A stretch of 64,000 nucleotides of DNA from a virus. Both the position numbers and the translations under genes were made by a program. Below, in pieces: positions 53,663 to 59,869 of the stretch (its first letter is position 1; the number at the start of each line of letters is the position of its first letter). The stretch lies in IMG/VR virus record IMGVR_UViG_3300011116_000922, positions 83,411-147,410 of that record; one strand, given 5' to 3'. The notes under the pieces were generated by a model. That model was not told where the DNA came from. It did not search any database and saw only the letters and a list, made by a program, of their open reading frames with translations.

Positions 53663-53863
53663 ATGGCAAAGCGAGTTTTAGACCCCATCGACATTGAAGC
53701 CGAGCGGCAGGGCGCAGCAGTAGCCCGTGGACGGCAGCAGCAGTGCAAGCCGTTTGGCTTCAATAAGCGTACTCACAAGGAACGAAAGGCACGGCTAGAC
53801 GGTGAATTCCGTCAGCAGTGTCGTGTTGTGAAGAGCAGCCTTTTCATCATGGAGACAAGATAA
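53663..53863 (+). CDS. Small basic early protein
   Basis: 66 residues from ATG 53663. Helical, Arg/Lys/Gln-rich (AAVARGRQQQCKPFGFNKRT). Leaderless. Its stop shares a nucleotide with the zinc-finger gene's ATG (TAATG). It may bind nucleic acid. Function unknown. Confidence 0.65.
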   Translation: MAKRVLDPIDIEAERQGAAVARGRQQQCKPFGFNKRTHKERKARLDGEFRQQCRVVKSSLFIMETR

Positions 53864-54078
53864 TGCCTCGTACTTGCGACTGTTGTGATACGGTCATTCC
53901 GTCTGCGCGTCTTGAAGCACTTCCTGACACCACGACCTGTGTGCGTTGCTCACAGGCAACCACCTTTGTTGGATTCATGGATTGGTCGCACAAGACTGCA
54001 CCGGAACTGGTCATGGTTGACAGTGCCGATTCAGAGAATCTGCGCCGTGCGCGGCGCATCAGTGAACGAGCGCGTTAA
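53863..54078 (+). CDS. DksA/TraR-like C4 zinc-finger protein
   Basis: 71 residues. CDCCDTVIPSARLEALPDTT followed by TCVRCSQA has the four-Cys finger and the xPxARLEALP signature of the TraR/DksA family, which binds the RNA polymerase secondary channel. It lacks the long coiled coil, as phage TraR-like proteins may. Co-transcribed with the small basic protein. Transcription control is inferred. Confidence 0.78.
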   Translation: MPRTCDCCDTVIPSARLEALPDTTTCVRCSQATTFVGFMDWSHKTAPELVMVDSADSENLRRARRISERAR

Positions 54079-54593
54079 ATTAGATTGTCCAATTCCCAAT
54101 GGCAATTTGGACACAGATAAACTATGTTATCTCTATTATTGATGATGGAGACTTTAGTGTTGTCTGTGAATGACTGTATTGATTTTTTGTGACAAAGTTC
54201 GGTGTGTTTGGAGTAGCCACATTTTTCACAAGACGATGACTTCCATCCATAAAAATCAGACAGTCTTTTTCCGTATTGACGAATCTTCTCGTACCGATGC
54301 TTTGAGGCATACGATGTGGATTCAGCAACCAACTCACCTTTGGTCTTATTTCCAAATGCAGCGATCATGCTTTCTTGCCAGCATTTTTTACAACGAGATA
54401 TTCCTTTCTCTTTTATTGAAGGAGAAGGGAAGCAATATTTGCCGCAAGACGCGCAGACATTTTGGGGTTCGACAGATCGTTTTGGAAACTCAATATTGTT
54501 GTATGATGCTGCACAGGATCGGTCGCAAAATTTGGGATTGTCTGTTTTCTTCCCGCAAAATAAACACTTCTTGTTGCAATGTTTGCGCGGCAT
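54075..54593 (-). CDS. HNH homing endonuclease with zinc ribbons
   Basis: 172 residues from ATG 54593, opposite to all neighbours. CLFCGKKTDNPKFCDRSC and CASCGKYCF ribbons are followed by CEKCGYSKHTELCHKKSIQS and YLCPNCHWELDN, an HNH nuclease of homing type. The frame is open further upstream but runs across tRNA-Gly, so this start is chosen. The gene is clearly AT-richer than its surroundings. It lies between a zinc-finger gene and a tRNA, as mobile endonuclease genes often do. Confidence 0.8.
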   Translation of the reverse strand: MPRKHCNKKCLFCGKKTDNPKFCDRSCAASYNNIEFPKRSVEPQNVCASCGKYCFPSPSIKEKGISRCKKCWQESMIAAFGNKTKGELVAESTSYASKHRYEKIRQYGKRLSDFYGWKSSSCEKCGYSKHTELCHKKSIQSFTDNTKVSIINNRDNIVYLCPNCHWELDNLI

Positions 54594-54613
54594 GGTATGA
54601 TTGCTCCGTGCTT

Positions 54614-54684
54614 GTGGGTATGATGTAACGGTAACATTCCACTCTTCCAAAGTGGCTTTGCGGGTTCGAATCCCGCTACTCACA
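54614..54684 (+). tRNA. tRNA-Gly (anticodon TCC)
   Basis: Acceptor GTGGGTA/TACTCAC (54614-54620, 54677-54683), discriminator A; anticodon stem CCACT/AGTGG with loop CTTCCAA; T-arm GCGGG/CCCGC. Reads GGA. Confidence 0.92.
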
Positions 54685-54701
54685 CTTATTTAGTATTTGA
54701 C

Positions 54702-54727
54702 GGGAGTTCGATTCTCCCAACCCGCAT
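54702..54727 (+). pseudogene. tRNA 3'-half remnant
   Basis: A T-arm (GGGAG-TTCGATT-CTCCC) followed by AACCCGC-A, the 3' part of a tRNA, lies 18 nt after tRNA-Gly with no own 5' half. The complementary GCGGGTT occurs only inside the T-arm of tRNA-Gly (54660). Probably left by recombination between tRNA genes. Confidence 0.55.
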
Positions 54728-54744
54728 TGTGAAAGGAGATTGAT

Positions 54745-55014
54745 GTGAATACAAACGAACCGTGTCCCTGCGACAAGGATTGCCGCGAACAGCACACTGC
54801 ACACCAACAGAAACTATTGGATCAACTTTTCATTCTTGGAAAGGAGTGCCATGCGTGGCGCGAGGTCAGTGACCGATTTCCTCCCGCACATATGCTGAAA
54901 TATATGCGCGAAACCGATGCGTGTGGTTGGGGAGACAGTATGCGTAAGGGCGTATTGGGATTCCCGACCGGAATGACTTTTTGGCAACGCCTCAAGTATT
55001 TGTTCCGGGGATAA
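54745..55014 (+). CDS. Hypothetical protein; GTG start
   Basis: 89 residues starting at GTG 54745 with AAAGGAGATTGAT upstream. A Cys-containing N-terminus (MNTNEPCPCDKDCREQ), helical middle (LDQLFILGKECHAWREV) and a basic aromatic C-terminus. Function unknown. Confidence 0.6.
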   Translation: MNTNEPCPCDKDCREQHTAHQQKLLDQLFILGKECHAWREVSDRFPPAHMLKYMRETDACGWGDSMRKGVLGFPTGMTFWQRLKYLFRG

Positions 55015-55015
55015 T

Positions 55016-55294
55016 ATGAAAAAGCCTGTACGCAAAAAGACAAACCCCAAGCCCCTTTGGATCTACGAACACCACGGAGTGAAATATCCCGTCAGTGCAG
55101 AAAAAACAAAACAGATGTTTGACATGTTGCACGATGAGGTATTGATTTGCGGCAACCAAAGTGTTACTATGTTCCTGTTCGACATGATGGAATCATTCAG
55201 GGACGACAAAGACCTGAATGCCATGTGGAAGAAGCGTCATCCGTGGATGTACCGCAAGACCCCCAGTAAAAAGGCTCGTAATGGAAAGCACTAA
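55016..55294 (+). CDS. Hypothetical basic protein
   Basis: 92 residues, 1 nt after the preceding stop (GGGGATAAT ribosome site). Basic start (MKKPVRKKTNPKPLWI), helical core and a basic tail. Overlaps the next gene by 14 nt. Function unknown. Confidence 0.6.
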   Translation: MKKPVRKKTNPKPLWIYEHHGVKYPVSAEKTKQMFDMLHDEVLICGNQSVTMFLFDMMESFRDDKDLNAMWKKRHPWMYRKTPSKKARNGKH

Positions 55295-55499
55295 AACCAA
55301 CATCAAGACACAGATCGTAAACAACCCCCACCGTGGCGGATCACCGTGTGTAGCCATCTTTGGTGTGGACACACGCGAAGCAGTTGATTCGTATACTGCT
55401 GATGAAATGAACGAACTCATTGACATGATGGAGAAGGCAATTGCCGATCTCCGCGCCGCGCAAATTCTAGACGGGAATCTGCCCACTCTGTTTGACTGA
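55281..55499 (+). CDS. Hypothetical small alpha/beta protein
   Basis: 72 residues from ATG 55281. SPCVAIFGVDTREAVDSYTA and a helix NELIDMMEKAIADLRAAQIL. Ends 10 nt before tRNA-Lys. Function unknown. Confidence 0.62.
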   Translation: MESTKTNIKTQIVNNPHRGGSPCVAIFGVDTREAVDSYTADEMNELIDMMEKAIADLRAAQILDGNLPTLFD

Positions 55500-55509
55500 A
55501 TAAATACTT

Positions 55510-55582
55510 GCCTTCGTAGCGCAATTGGCAGCGCAGTTGACTTTTAATCAATTGGTTGTGGGTTCGACTCCCACCGGGGGCA
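55510..55582 (+). tRNA. tRNA-Lys (anticodon TTT)
   Basis: Acceptor GCCTTCG/CGGGGGC (55510-55516, 55575-55581; two GU pairs), discriminator A; loop CTTTTAA; T-arm GTGGG/CCCAC. Reads AAA/AAG. Confidence 0.92.
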
Positions 55583-55600
55583 CTAATAAAGGAATCTAAA

Positions 55601-56038
55601 ATGGCAAAGAAGAACACAAAGAAGCCTGTCAGCAAACGCAACAAGACCACTGCTGCTCCCAAGACCCGTAAGCCTCGCGCACAGAAGCCCGAGGTTGTGG
55701 TCACCACCGAACCTGCTATCACCACGGTTTACCCGGAAGTGAATGCTGTTGAGATCCCGAGCGATCCGCAGGTGGTTTTGGAGGTTGCGTCAACCGTGCC
55801 TCCCGCTCCCATTGAGGTCGAATATACTAAAGTAAATACGAATGTTTTTGATTCTGCTTGGGAATGGATTACTTTCAAGTTGGACGATGCCAAGGTCTTT
55901 TGGAAGAAGACCGACCGAATTGCAGCAATTCGTGATTTTGCGTTCACCCATCCGCTAATTTTTGGAATTGGGTTTGCCGCTGTGGTGGGTGCAGTTGCTT
56001 TGGGCGCGGCTGTGGCTTTCCGATATTTGAGATGGTGA
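55601..56038 (+). CDS. C-terminally anchored membrane protein with basic N-terminus
   Basis: 145 residues from ATG 55601 (AAGGAATC upstream). Lys/Thr/Pro-rich N-terminus (MAKKNTKKPVSKRNKTTAAP), a linker, then a C-terminal TM helix (LIFGIGFAAVVGAVALGAAV) with short tail. Tail-anchored. Function unknown. Confidence 0.65.
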   Translation: MAKKNTKKPVSKRNKTTAAPKTRKPRAQKPEVVVTTEPAITTVYPEVNAVEIPSDPQVVLEVASTVPPAPIEVEYTKVNTNVFDSAWEWITFKLDDAKVFWKKTDRIAAIRDFAFTHPLIFGIGFAAVVGAVALGAAVAFRYLRW

Positions 56039-56072
56039 TCCAAAACAAATAATAGAAAATCGACCGTAGGGG

Positions 56073-56100
56073 TTGACATACACCGTAGACCTGCTACAAT
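56073..56100 (+). promoter_or_regulatory. Sigma70-like promoter with leader
   Basis: TTGACA (56073-56078), 16 bp, TACAAT (56095-56100). The gene starts about 75 nt downstream at 56181 with a Shine-Dalgarno, so this promoter is not leaderless. Confidence 0.75.
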
Positions 56101-56180
56101 TAGGACATCGAAACGCGGAATGATGGTTGAGCCGCCATCCGAAGCGTAAACCTATGAGGCTCACATTTGGAGACTTTGCT

Positions 56181-56438
56181 ATGAAGAATCGTAAGAACTA
56201 CACCGTTACCGTGACTGTCGCCCTTTACGAGAACAGCACGGACGGCAAGTTTGATGCGTTTGCCCGCCGCATCAGCGGCACCAACATCATGCTGAAGAAT
56301 GCCCGTGACGAGGGTGATGACACCCGTTCGTACACCTTCGGCTGCACCGAGCAGGGCGTTGCCATCCTGCTCTCGCGTTGGAGCAAGCGTCTTGGCAGCG
56401 GCATGGCTGATGCGTCTGTCAGCGTCAACAACGCCTAA
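56181..56438 (+). CDS. Hypothetical early protein
   Basis: 85 residues from ATG 56181, chosen for TTGGAGAC 8 nt upstream (an earlier in-frame Met at 56154 lacks one). Ferredoxin-like alternation (NYTVTVTVALYENSTDGKFD, YTFGCTEQGVAILLSRWSKR). Strong promoter upstream, GC-rich hairpin downstream. Function unknown. Confidence 0.65.
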   Translation: MKNRKNYTVTVTVALYENSTDGKFDAFARRISGTNIMLKNARDEGDDTRSYTFGCTEQGVAILLSRWSKRLGSGMADASVSVNNA

Positions 56439-56462
56439 TCCGCGTAGTTGATCGTGGTCTAG

Positions 56463-56489
56463 GGGGTGGGAGCATCGCGCTCCCGCCCC
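56463..56489 (+). terminator. GC-rich hairpin, possible terminator or 3'-end stabiliser
   Basis: GGGGTGGGAGC/GCTCCCGCCCC (56463-56473, 56479-56489), 5-nt loop. Only a weak T-run follows. Confidence 0.5.
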
Positions 56490-56526
56490 TTGGGTGTTTC
56501 TGTAACTTCCATACAAGGAGAATTGC

Positions 56527-56883
56527 ATGATCTATTTGAATACGCGCAACAAGGCTTCTGTTTTCAGTGCATACGCTCTTTTGAGCGTGATCGGTTTTGG
56601 TGGACTGTGGTTTGGTGCAAAGGGCGGGGAAAGCCTGTCTGCCACCGAGTCGTTCCTTGCTTTCTACGGGTTCCTGTCCACCACCGTAGTTTTCTATATG
56701 CTTGCAGGGCAGAAGGCATCGCTTGAGCATCTGACGGATGTCGTTACCGATGAGGCAAGCGACCGCAGTCGGGAGATCGAAGCGGTGTATCGTCATATTT
56801 CTGCTGAAGTTGATGCGGTTCGTGATATTGTCGATGACTGCGACAAGTCTACGAAGGATTGCTGCAACAAGGCTGCTTTCTAA
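56527..56883 (+). CDS. Two-TM membrane protein with coiled-coil tail
   Basis: 118 residues, CAAGGAGAATTGC before the ATG. Two hydrophobic segments (ASVFSAYALLSVIGFGGLWF, LAFYGFLSTTVVFYMLAG), then a charged helical tail (EIEAVYRHISAEVDAVRDIV) with paired Cys. Could be a holin-like or inner-membrane sensor-like protein. No family is recognised. Confidence 0.62.
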   Translation: MIYLNTRNKASVFSAYALLSVIGFGGLWFGAKGGESLSATESFLAFYGFLSTTVVFYMLAGQKASLEHLTDVVTDEASDRSREIEAVYRHISAEVDAVRDIVDDCDKSTKDCCNKAAF

Positions 56884-56895
56884 AGCAGCACCCCG

Positions 56896-56938
56896 AGGTA
56901 GCAATGGTTACAGGGGGGTTCGATTCCCCCCGCTACTT
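56896..56938 (+). other. tRNA-like acceptor/T-arm minihelix
   Basis: AGGTAGC (56896-56902) pairs with GCTACTT (56932-56938). Directly before that, GGGGGG-TTCGATT-CCCCCC forms a T-arm. Only a 10-nt connector replaces the D and anticodon arms. It may be a deletion remnant of a tRNA or a functional minihelix or processing signal. Confidence 0.5.
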
Positions 56939-56946
56939 TTTTCACT

Positions 56947-57390
56947 ATGAACGCGAAGCGCATTCAAAGATTGTTGGAAACGGCTTATCCGCTGTGCTTG
57001 AACATCAAGCGGCAGAAAAAGCACATTTCCTTCATTCTCCGTAAGGGCAGAATCGTTGCCGTTGGGCAGAATCGGTTCAAGACCCATCCGAAGGCAAAGG
57101 AAAAGGGATACATGTTCGAAGAAATGCACTCCGAATTGGATGCATTTTTGAAATTGGACGCTCCTGAACGCGATTTGGTGCTGTTCAATGTGCGATTTAA
57201 CAGTTTGGGCAAGATGCGGATGGCGCGACCGTGTGAACGGTGTATGCCGTGGTGCTATGGGGCCTTTTCGGAGATTTGGTACACCACCGATCAGGGTGTC
57301 ATGCTGCACGGCAACACTCTTTTTCCGCTAAATATAGTGAAACCCCGACAGGAGATCACTACCGATGAAGAAATTTTCTCAATATCTTGA
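56947..57390 (+). CDS. Cytidine/deoxycytidylate-deaminase-fold protein
   Basis: 147 residues. The zinc site of the deaminase superfamily is readable: His61-Ser-Glu63 in EEMHSELDAF and PCERCMPWC (Cys96, Cys99). The proton-shuttle Glu is present, so deamination of a nucleotide or nucleic-acid base is possible; the substrate is unknown. The 3' end overlaps the late promoter and first codons of the next gene by 26 nt. No strong Shine-Dalgarno, and the start lies 10 nt after the tRNA-like minihelix. Confidence 0.78.
   Translation: MNAKRIQRLLETAYPLCLNIKRQKKHISFILRKGRIVAVGQNRFKTHPKAKEKGYMFEEMHSELDAFLKLDAPERDLVLFNVRFNSLGKMRMARPCERCMPWCYGAFSEIWYTTDQGVMLHGNTLFPLNIVKPRQEITTDEEIFSIS
57328..57334 (+). 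promoter_or_regulatory. T4-type late promoter core CTAAATA
   Basis: CTAAATA inside the deaminase gene, 30 nt before ATG 57365. Confidence 0.55.
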
Positions 57391-58219
57391 CCAAAAGGGT
57401 CTAAATGAATGGGTTGCACGGAAAGATGTGCAGGAAGTACCCCTCATTGAGTCCAAACTGTCCCGCGTGTTCCAGTATGTGGAAGACGATGAGAAGGACT
57501 TTGGCATTGTGTCTGCATTTCGTGGCGAAAATTCGCGTGAGCAGAACAAGAAACTCCACGAAGAACTAAAAAAGCGCATTCGTGACATGGGTTACGGCTA
57601 TATTGAACTCAAGGGTGGCTACCAAGAAGAAAGTGGTGTCGTTGAAGAGTTGAGTGTACTCATTCCCAACATCAAGAAGTCTGAAATTGTGCAGTTGGGA
57701 CGGCATTACGGTCAGCATTCCGTGATGTACAAGAACAACGAGGATTTCTACTATATCGGAACCAATGAATCTGCCGGAATAGGCAAGGTTCTCATGCGTT
57801 TCAAGAAGGGCGAAGGACAAAACAATCTTGAACTTGCCAAGCACAAGGTCGTACAGTTCTTTTCGCAGTTGCGTAAGGGCGCACACAAGGGCAAGAAGTT
57901 TGTATTCAATGTAAAGGACGAGCCGGAATCCACTGGTGGAGAAGAAAAGTCCGGCGAATCTGCTGCTGCGGCACACAAGCACAAGCCCGGTGATGTATGG
58001 AAGACCTCTAGTGGTCTGTTTGGCGGCATGGACAGCGAAGGCAACTACGAGTATTTCGAAGATCAGGAAGCCGCGCAGCGTTATGCCAAGAAGCATCGCA
58101 AGGGGTACAAGATCCAAGAACGGGAAGAGTGGAATTTTGCCAAGGCAGCGTACCTACGCCGTGGCGAAGACCCCAAGTGGATAACAATTTTTGAGGATTC
58201 TTCAGACGAACTCTCCTAA
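57365..58219 (+). CDS. Late protein with DUF3293-like domain and HKPGxVWKT module
   Basis: 284 residues. Starts MKKFSQYLDQKG, close to the head-targeting pattern but with Gln for Glu. About residues 40-170 (FGIVSAFRGENSREQNKKLH, GYIELKGGY, EELSVLIPN) resemble a DUF3293-like domain. The C-terminal module (HKHKPGDVWKTSSGLFGGMD) matches the N-terminal module of the 19266 head-type protein. GGAGATCACTACCG precedes the ATG. Virion location is inferred from late promoter and shared module. Confidence 0.7.
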   Translation: MKKFSQYLDQKGLNEWVARKDVQEVPLIESKLSRVFQYVEDDEKDFGIVSAFRGENSREQNKKLHEELKKRIRDMGYGYIELKGGYQEESGVVEELSVLIPNIKKSEIVQLGRHYGQHSVMYKNNEDFYYIGTNESAGIGKVLMRFKKGEGQNNLELAKHKVVQFFSQLRKGAHKGKKFVFNVKDEPESTGGEEKSGESAAAAHKHKPGDVWKTSSGLFGGMDSEGNYEYFEDQEAAQRYAKKHRKGYKIQEREEWNFAKAAYLRRGEDPKWITIFEDSSDELS

Positions 58220-58222
58220 ATA
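58216..58222 (+). promoter_or_regulatory. T4-type late promoter core CTAAATA
   Basis: CTAAATA 12 nt before ATG 58235, overlapping the preceding stop. Confidence 0.5.
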
Positions 58223-58234
58223 GTCAAGGAGCAA

Positions 58235-58360
58235 ATGTCAAAAAATCCACAAACTCATAGGGAAAAACTAAAGTCTTTCCTTCTGAAGAATGCTGTTTCT
58301 AAAATTAGAAGCGGTAAACGGAACGGTGGGTCGAAATCAAATAATCGAAAATCTCGTTGA
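58235..58360 (+). CDS. Small basic late protein
   Basis: 41 residues. CAAGGAGCAA precedes the ATG. Lys/Arg/Ser/Asn-rich (REKLKSFLLKNAVSKIRSGK). Late core just upstream. It could be a small DNA-binding or packaged peptide. Function unknown. Confidence 0.55.
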   Translation: MSKNPQTHREKLKSFLLKNAVSKIRSGKRNGGSKSNNRKSR

Positions 58361-58364
58361 CCTC

Positions 58365-58392
58365 TTGACACTCCCCTAGATTCTGCTATCAT
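58365..58392 (+). promoter_or_regulatory. Sigma70-like promoter
   Basis: TTGACA (58365-58370), 16 bp, TATCAT (58387-58392), 22 nt before ATG 58415, with GAAAGGA between. Confidence 0.75.
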
Positions 58393-58414
58393 TATCTGTG
58401 AAAGGACTTGATCC

Positions 58415-58825
58415 ATGACTCTGAAGACTCTCTCACTCTCTACCGTTCTTACTGCCACAGCACTCCTCACCGCACCCGCTGCTGCCCAATACGGCGGCAG
58501 TTCTATCGGCGTGAACTTTGGTGGTGCGTACAGCAAGACCACGGTCACTGGCCCTAACGGCAAGTCGGCTAGCATCAGCAACACTTCTATCGGCGGCAGT
58601 ATTGGAATGAATGCTGCAAGCGGATACGGTTACGGTGGTGGCTACGGCTACGGTGGCGGATACGGTTACGGCGTTTACGGCGGTTGTGAGCCGTGTGTGC
58701 CTGTGTACTCCCCGTTCACCCGCTGCTACGGCGCACCGTACTATCCCGCTGTTGTGATGCCGTACTACGGTGGATGCGCGGTGCCTGTGTACCCCGTGTG
58801 TGGTGGTCAGTTCATTGTTCGCTAA
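58415..58825 (+). CDS. Exported Gly/Tyr-rich protein
   Basis: 136 residues. Sec signal peptide MTLKTLSLSTVLTATALLTA followed by PAAAQ, then a beta-like segment and a (GYGGGYG)n stretch, ending in a Cys/Pro/Tyr-rich region (CEPCVPVYSPFTRCYG). Strong sigma70-like promoter, so likely early. Exported to the periplasm or surface. Function unknown; could coat, bind or crosslink envelope components (inference). Confidence 0.72.
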   Translation: MTLKTLSLSTVLTATALLTAPAAAQYGGSSIGVNFGGAYSKTTVTGPNGKSASISNTSIGGSIGMNAASGYGYGGGYGYGGGYGYGVYGGCEPCVPVYSPFTRCYGAPYYPAVVMPYYGGCAVPVYPVCGGQFIVR

Positions 58826-58846
58826 TTGAAACCCGGAGAAACACCA

Positions 58847-59146
58847 ATGCGTTTCGCTGCACTCGTTGTCACTGCTGTCTCGCTTTCCACTTTCGGTTGT
58901 GCCACTGAAACCAATATCACGCGCACCGTGCATCACGCCAATGGTTCCACGGAAGTGTACGAGAACAAGAGCAAGGGCTACAACTACAATCCCAACTTCA
59001 CCGGAACGGCTGAACAGTCCGTTCACATCCGCGACTACGGTTACGGATACGGTGGCTACGGAATGTACGGTGGCATGGGATACGGTGGTATCCCTGTTGC
59101 TCCAGTTGTTCCCAACTACGGTCAGTACGGATACCCGTTCCGTTAA
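58847..59146 (+). CDS. Gly/Tyr-rich lipoprotein
   Basis: 99 residues from ATG 58847 (CCGGAGAAACACCA upstream). Lipoprotein signal ending STFGC, a polar segment (ITRTVHHANGSTEVYENKSK), then DYGYGYGGYGMYGGMGYGG. Similar composition to the preceding exported protein. The two probably act together at the envelope. Confidence 0.7.
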   Translation: MRFAALVVTAVSLSTFGCATETNITRTVHHANGSTEVYENKSKGYNYNPNFTGTAEQSVHIRDYGYGYGGYGMYGGMGYGGIPVAPVVPNYGQYGYPFR

Positions 59147-59153
59147 TTGCACT

Positions 59154-59226
59154 GGGCCTATCGTCTAGTGGTCAAGGATAGGGGCCTTTCAAGCCCTTGA
59201 CCGGGGTTCGAATCCCCGTAGGCTCA
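59154..59226 (+). tRNA. tRNA-Glu (anticodon TTC)
   Basis: Acceptor GGGCCTA/TAGGCTC (59154-59160, 59219-59225), discriminator A; loop CTTTCAA; T-arm CGGGG/CCCCG. Confidence 0.93.
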
Positions 59227-59484
59227 CTAAAGGATGCTTCGATGATTAATTAAACTCACTTATATTGTTAATTGCCCATCCCTTTCTGCACCTATGTACA
59301 AGGTCGGCTGATCCCCACTAGACGCAGAATAAAACCAACGGTACTCGTATCCTGTTAAGGTACGAGATATGCGCGGAACGCAAGAGAAGATTGGGCTTCT
59401 TGCGGCGGTGACTTCAGAGTACCGTGGCACATTGCACTCATCTGAAATGGTTGGGCGGCTCCATTCAAAAGCCGCCGCTTTTTT
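59227..59484 (+). ncRNA. Gene-free region with hairpins and a terminator; candidate RNA
   Basis: No ORF with a ribosome site. It has a hairpin CTCGTA/TACGAG (near 59345-59368) and a terminator GGCGGCT/AGCCGCC (59454-59460, 59470-59476) followed by seven T. Possibly a small RNA or a long 3' trailer after tRNA-Glu. Confidence 0.4.
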
Positions 59485-59485
59485 T

Positions 59486-59577
59486 GCGTAGTCAGCGTCA
59501 GGCTGCTAGGGTCACCTACTTGCAAGGGGTGATCTGATACAGAGCAATAGAGGTGCAAGTCCTTCGCTACGCTTTTT
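59486..59577 (+). ncRNA. Candidate structured RNA closed by GCGTAGT/GCTACGC
   Basis: GCGTAGT (59486-59492) pairs with GCTACGC (59566-59572), enclosing a hairpin GGTCACC/GGTGATC and a T-arm-like AGAGG-TGCAAGT-CCTT. A TTTTT tract follows and tRNA-Ser begins at once. It is tRNA-sized, but no valid anticodon arm is seen. Confidence 0.4.
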
Positions 59578-59666
59578 GGACAGGTGGCAGAGTGGTCGAA
59601 TGCGGCGGTTTGCTAAATCGCTGAAGGCATAAATGTCTTCCGAAGGTTCGAATCCTTCCTTGTCCG
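59578..59666 (+). tRNA. tRNA-Ser (anticodon GCT)
   Basis: Acceptor GGACAGG/CTTGTCC (59578-59584, 59659-59665), discriminator G; anticodon stem GCGGT/ATCGC with loop TTGCTAA; long variable arm (GAAGGCATAAATGTCTTC); T-arm GAAGG/CCTTC. Confidence 0.93.
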
Positions 59667-59671
59667 CTTTT

Positions 59672-59743
59672 TGACTCGTAGCACAACGGTAGTGCAATCC
59701 GCTGTTAACGGATCGGTTGAAGGTTCGAATCCTTCCGAGTCAG
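59672..59743 (+). tRNA. tRNA-Asn (anticodon GTT)
   Basis: Acceptor TGACTCG/CGAGTCA (59672-59678, 59736-59742), discriminator G; anticodon stem ATCCG/CGGAT with loop CTGTTAA. Confidence 0.93.
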
Positions 59744-59744
59744 T

Positions 59745-59815
59745 TCGCCCGTGGTGTAACGGTAGCACCGGAGATTTTGGTCCTCCTTGTCTTGGTTCGA
59801 ATCCAAGCGGGTGAA
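59745..59815 (+). tRNA. tRNA-Gln (anticodon TTG)
   Basis: Acceptor TCGCCCG/CGGGTGA (59745-59751, 59808-59814), discriminator A; loop TTTTGGT within GGAGA/CCTCC (last pair A-C mismatched); T-arm CTTGG/CCAAG. Confidence 0.85.
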
Positions 59816-59842
59816 ATATTCTATATCAGACTACTACTCTGT

Positions 59843-59849
59843 CTAAATA
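59843..59849 (+). promoter_or_regulatory. T4-type late promoter core CTAAATA
   Basis: CTAAATA 20 nt before ATG 59870. Confidence 0.5.
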
Positions 59850-59869
59850 GAGATACGGAGGAACATAGT

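Noticed and set aside
54594-54683. Longer N-terminus of the HNH protein
   Set aside because: The extension would be antisense to tRNA-Gly. The zinc-ribbon similarity begins at the Met at 54593.
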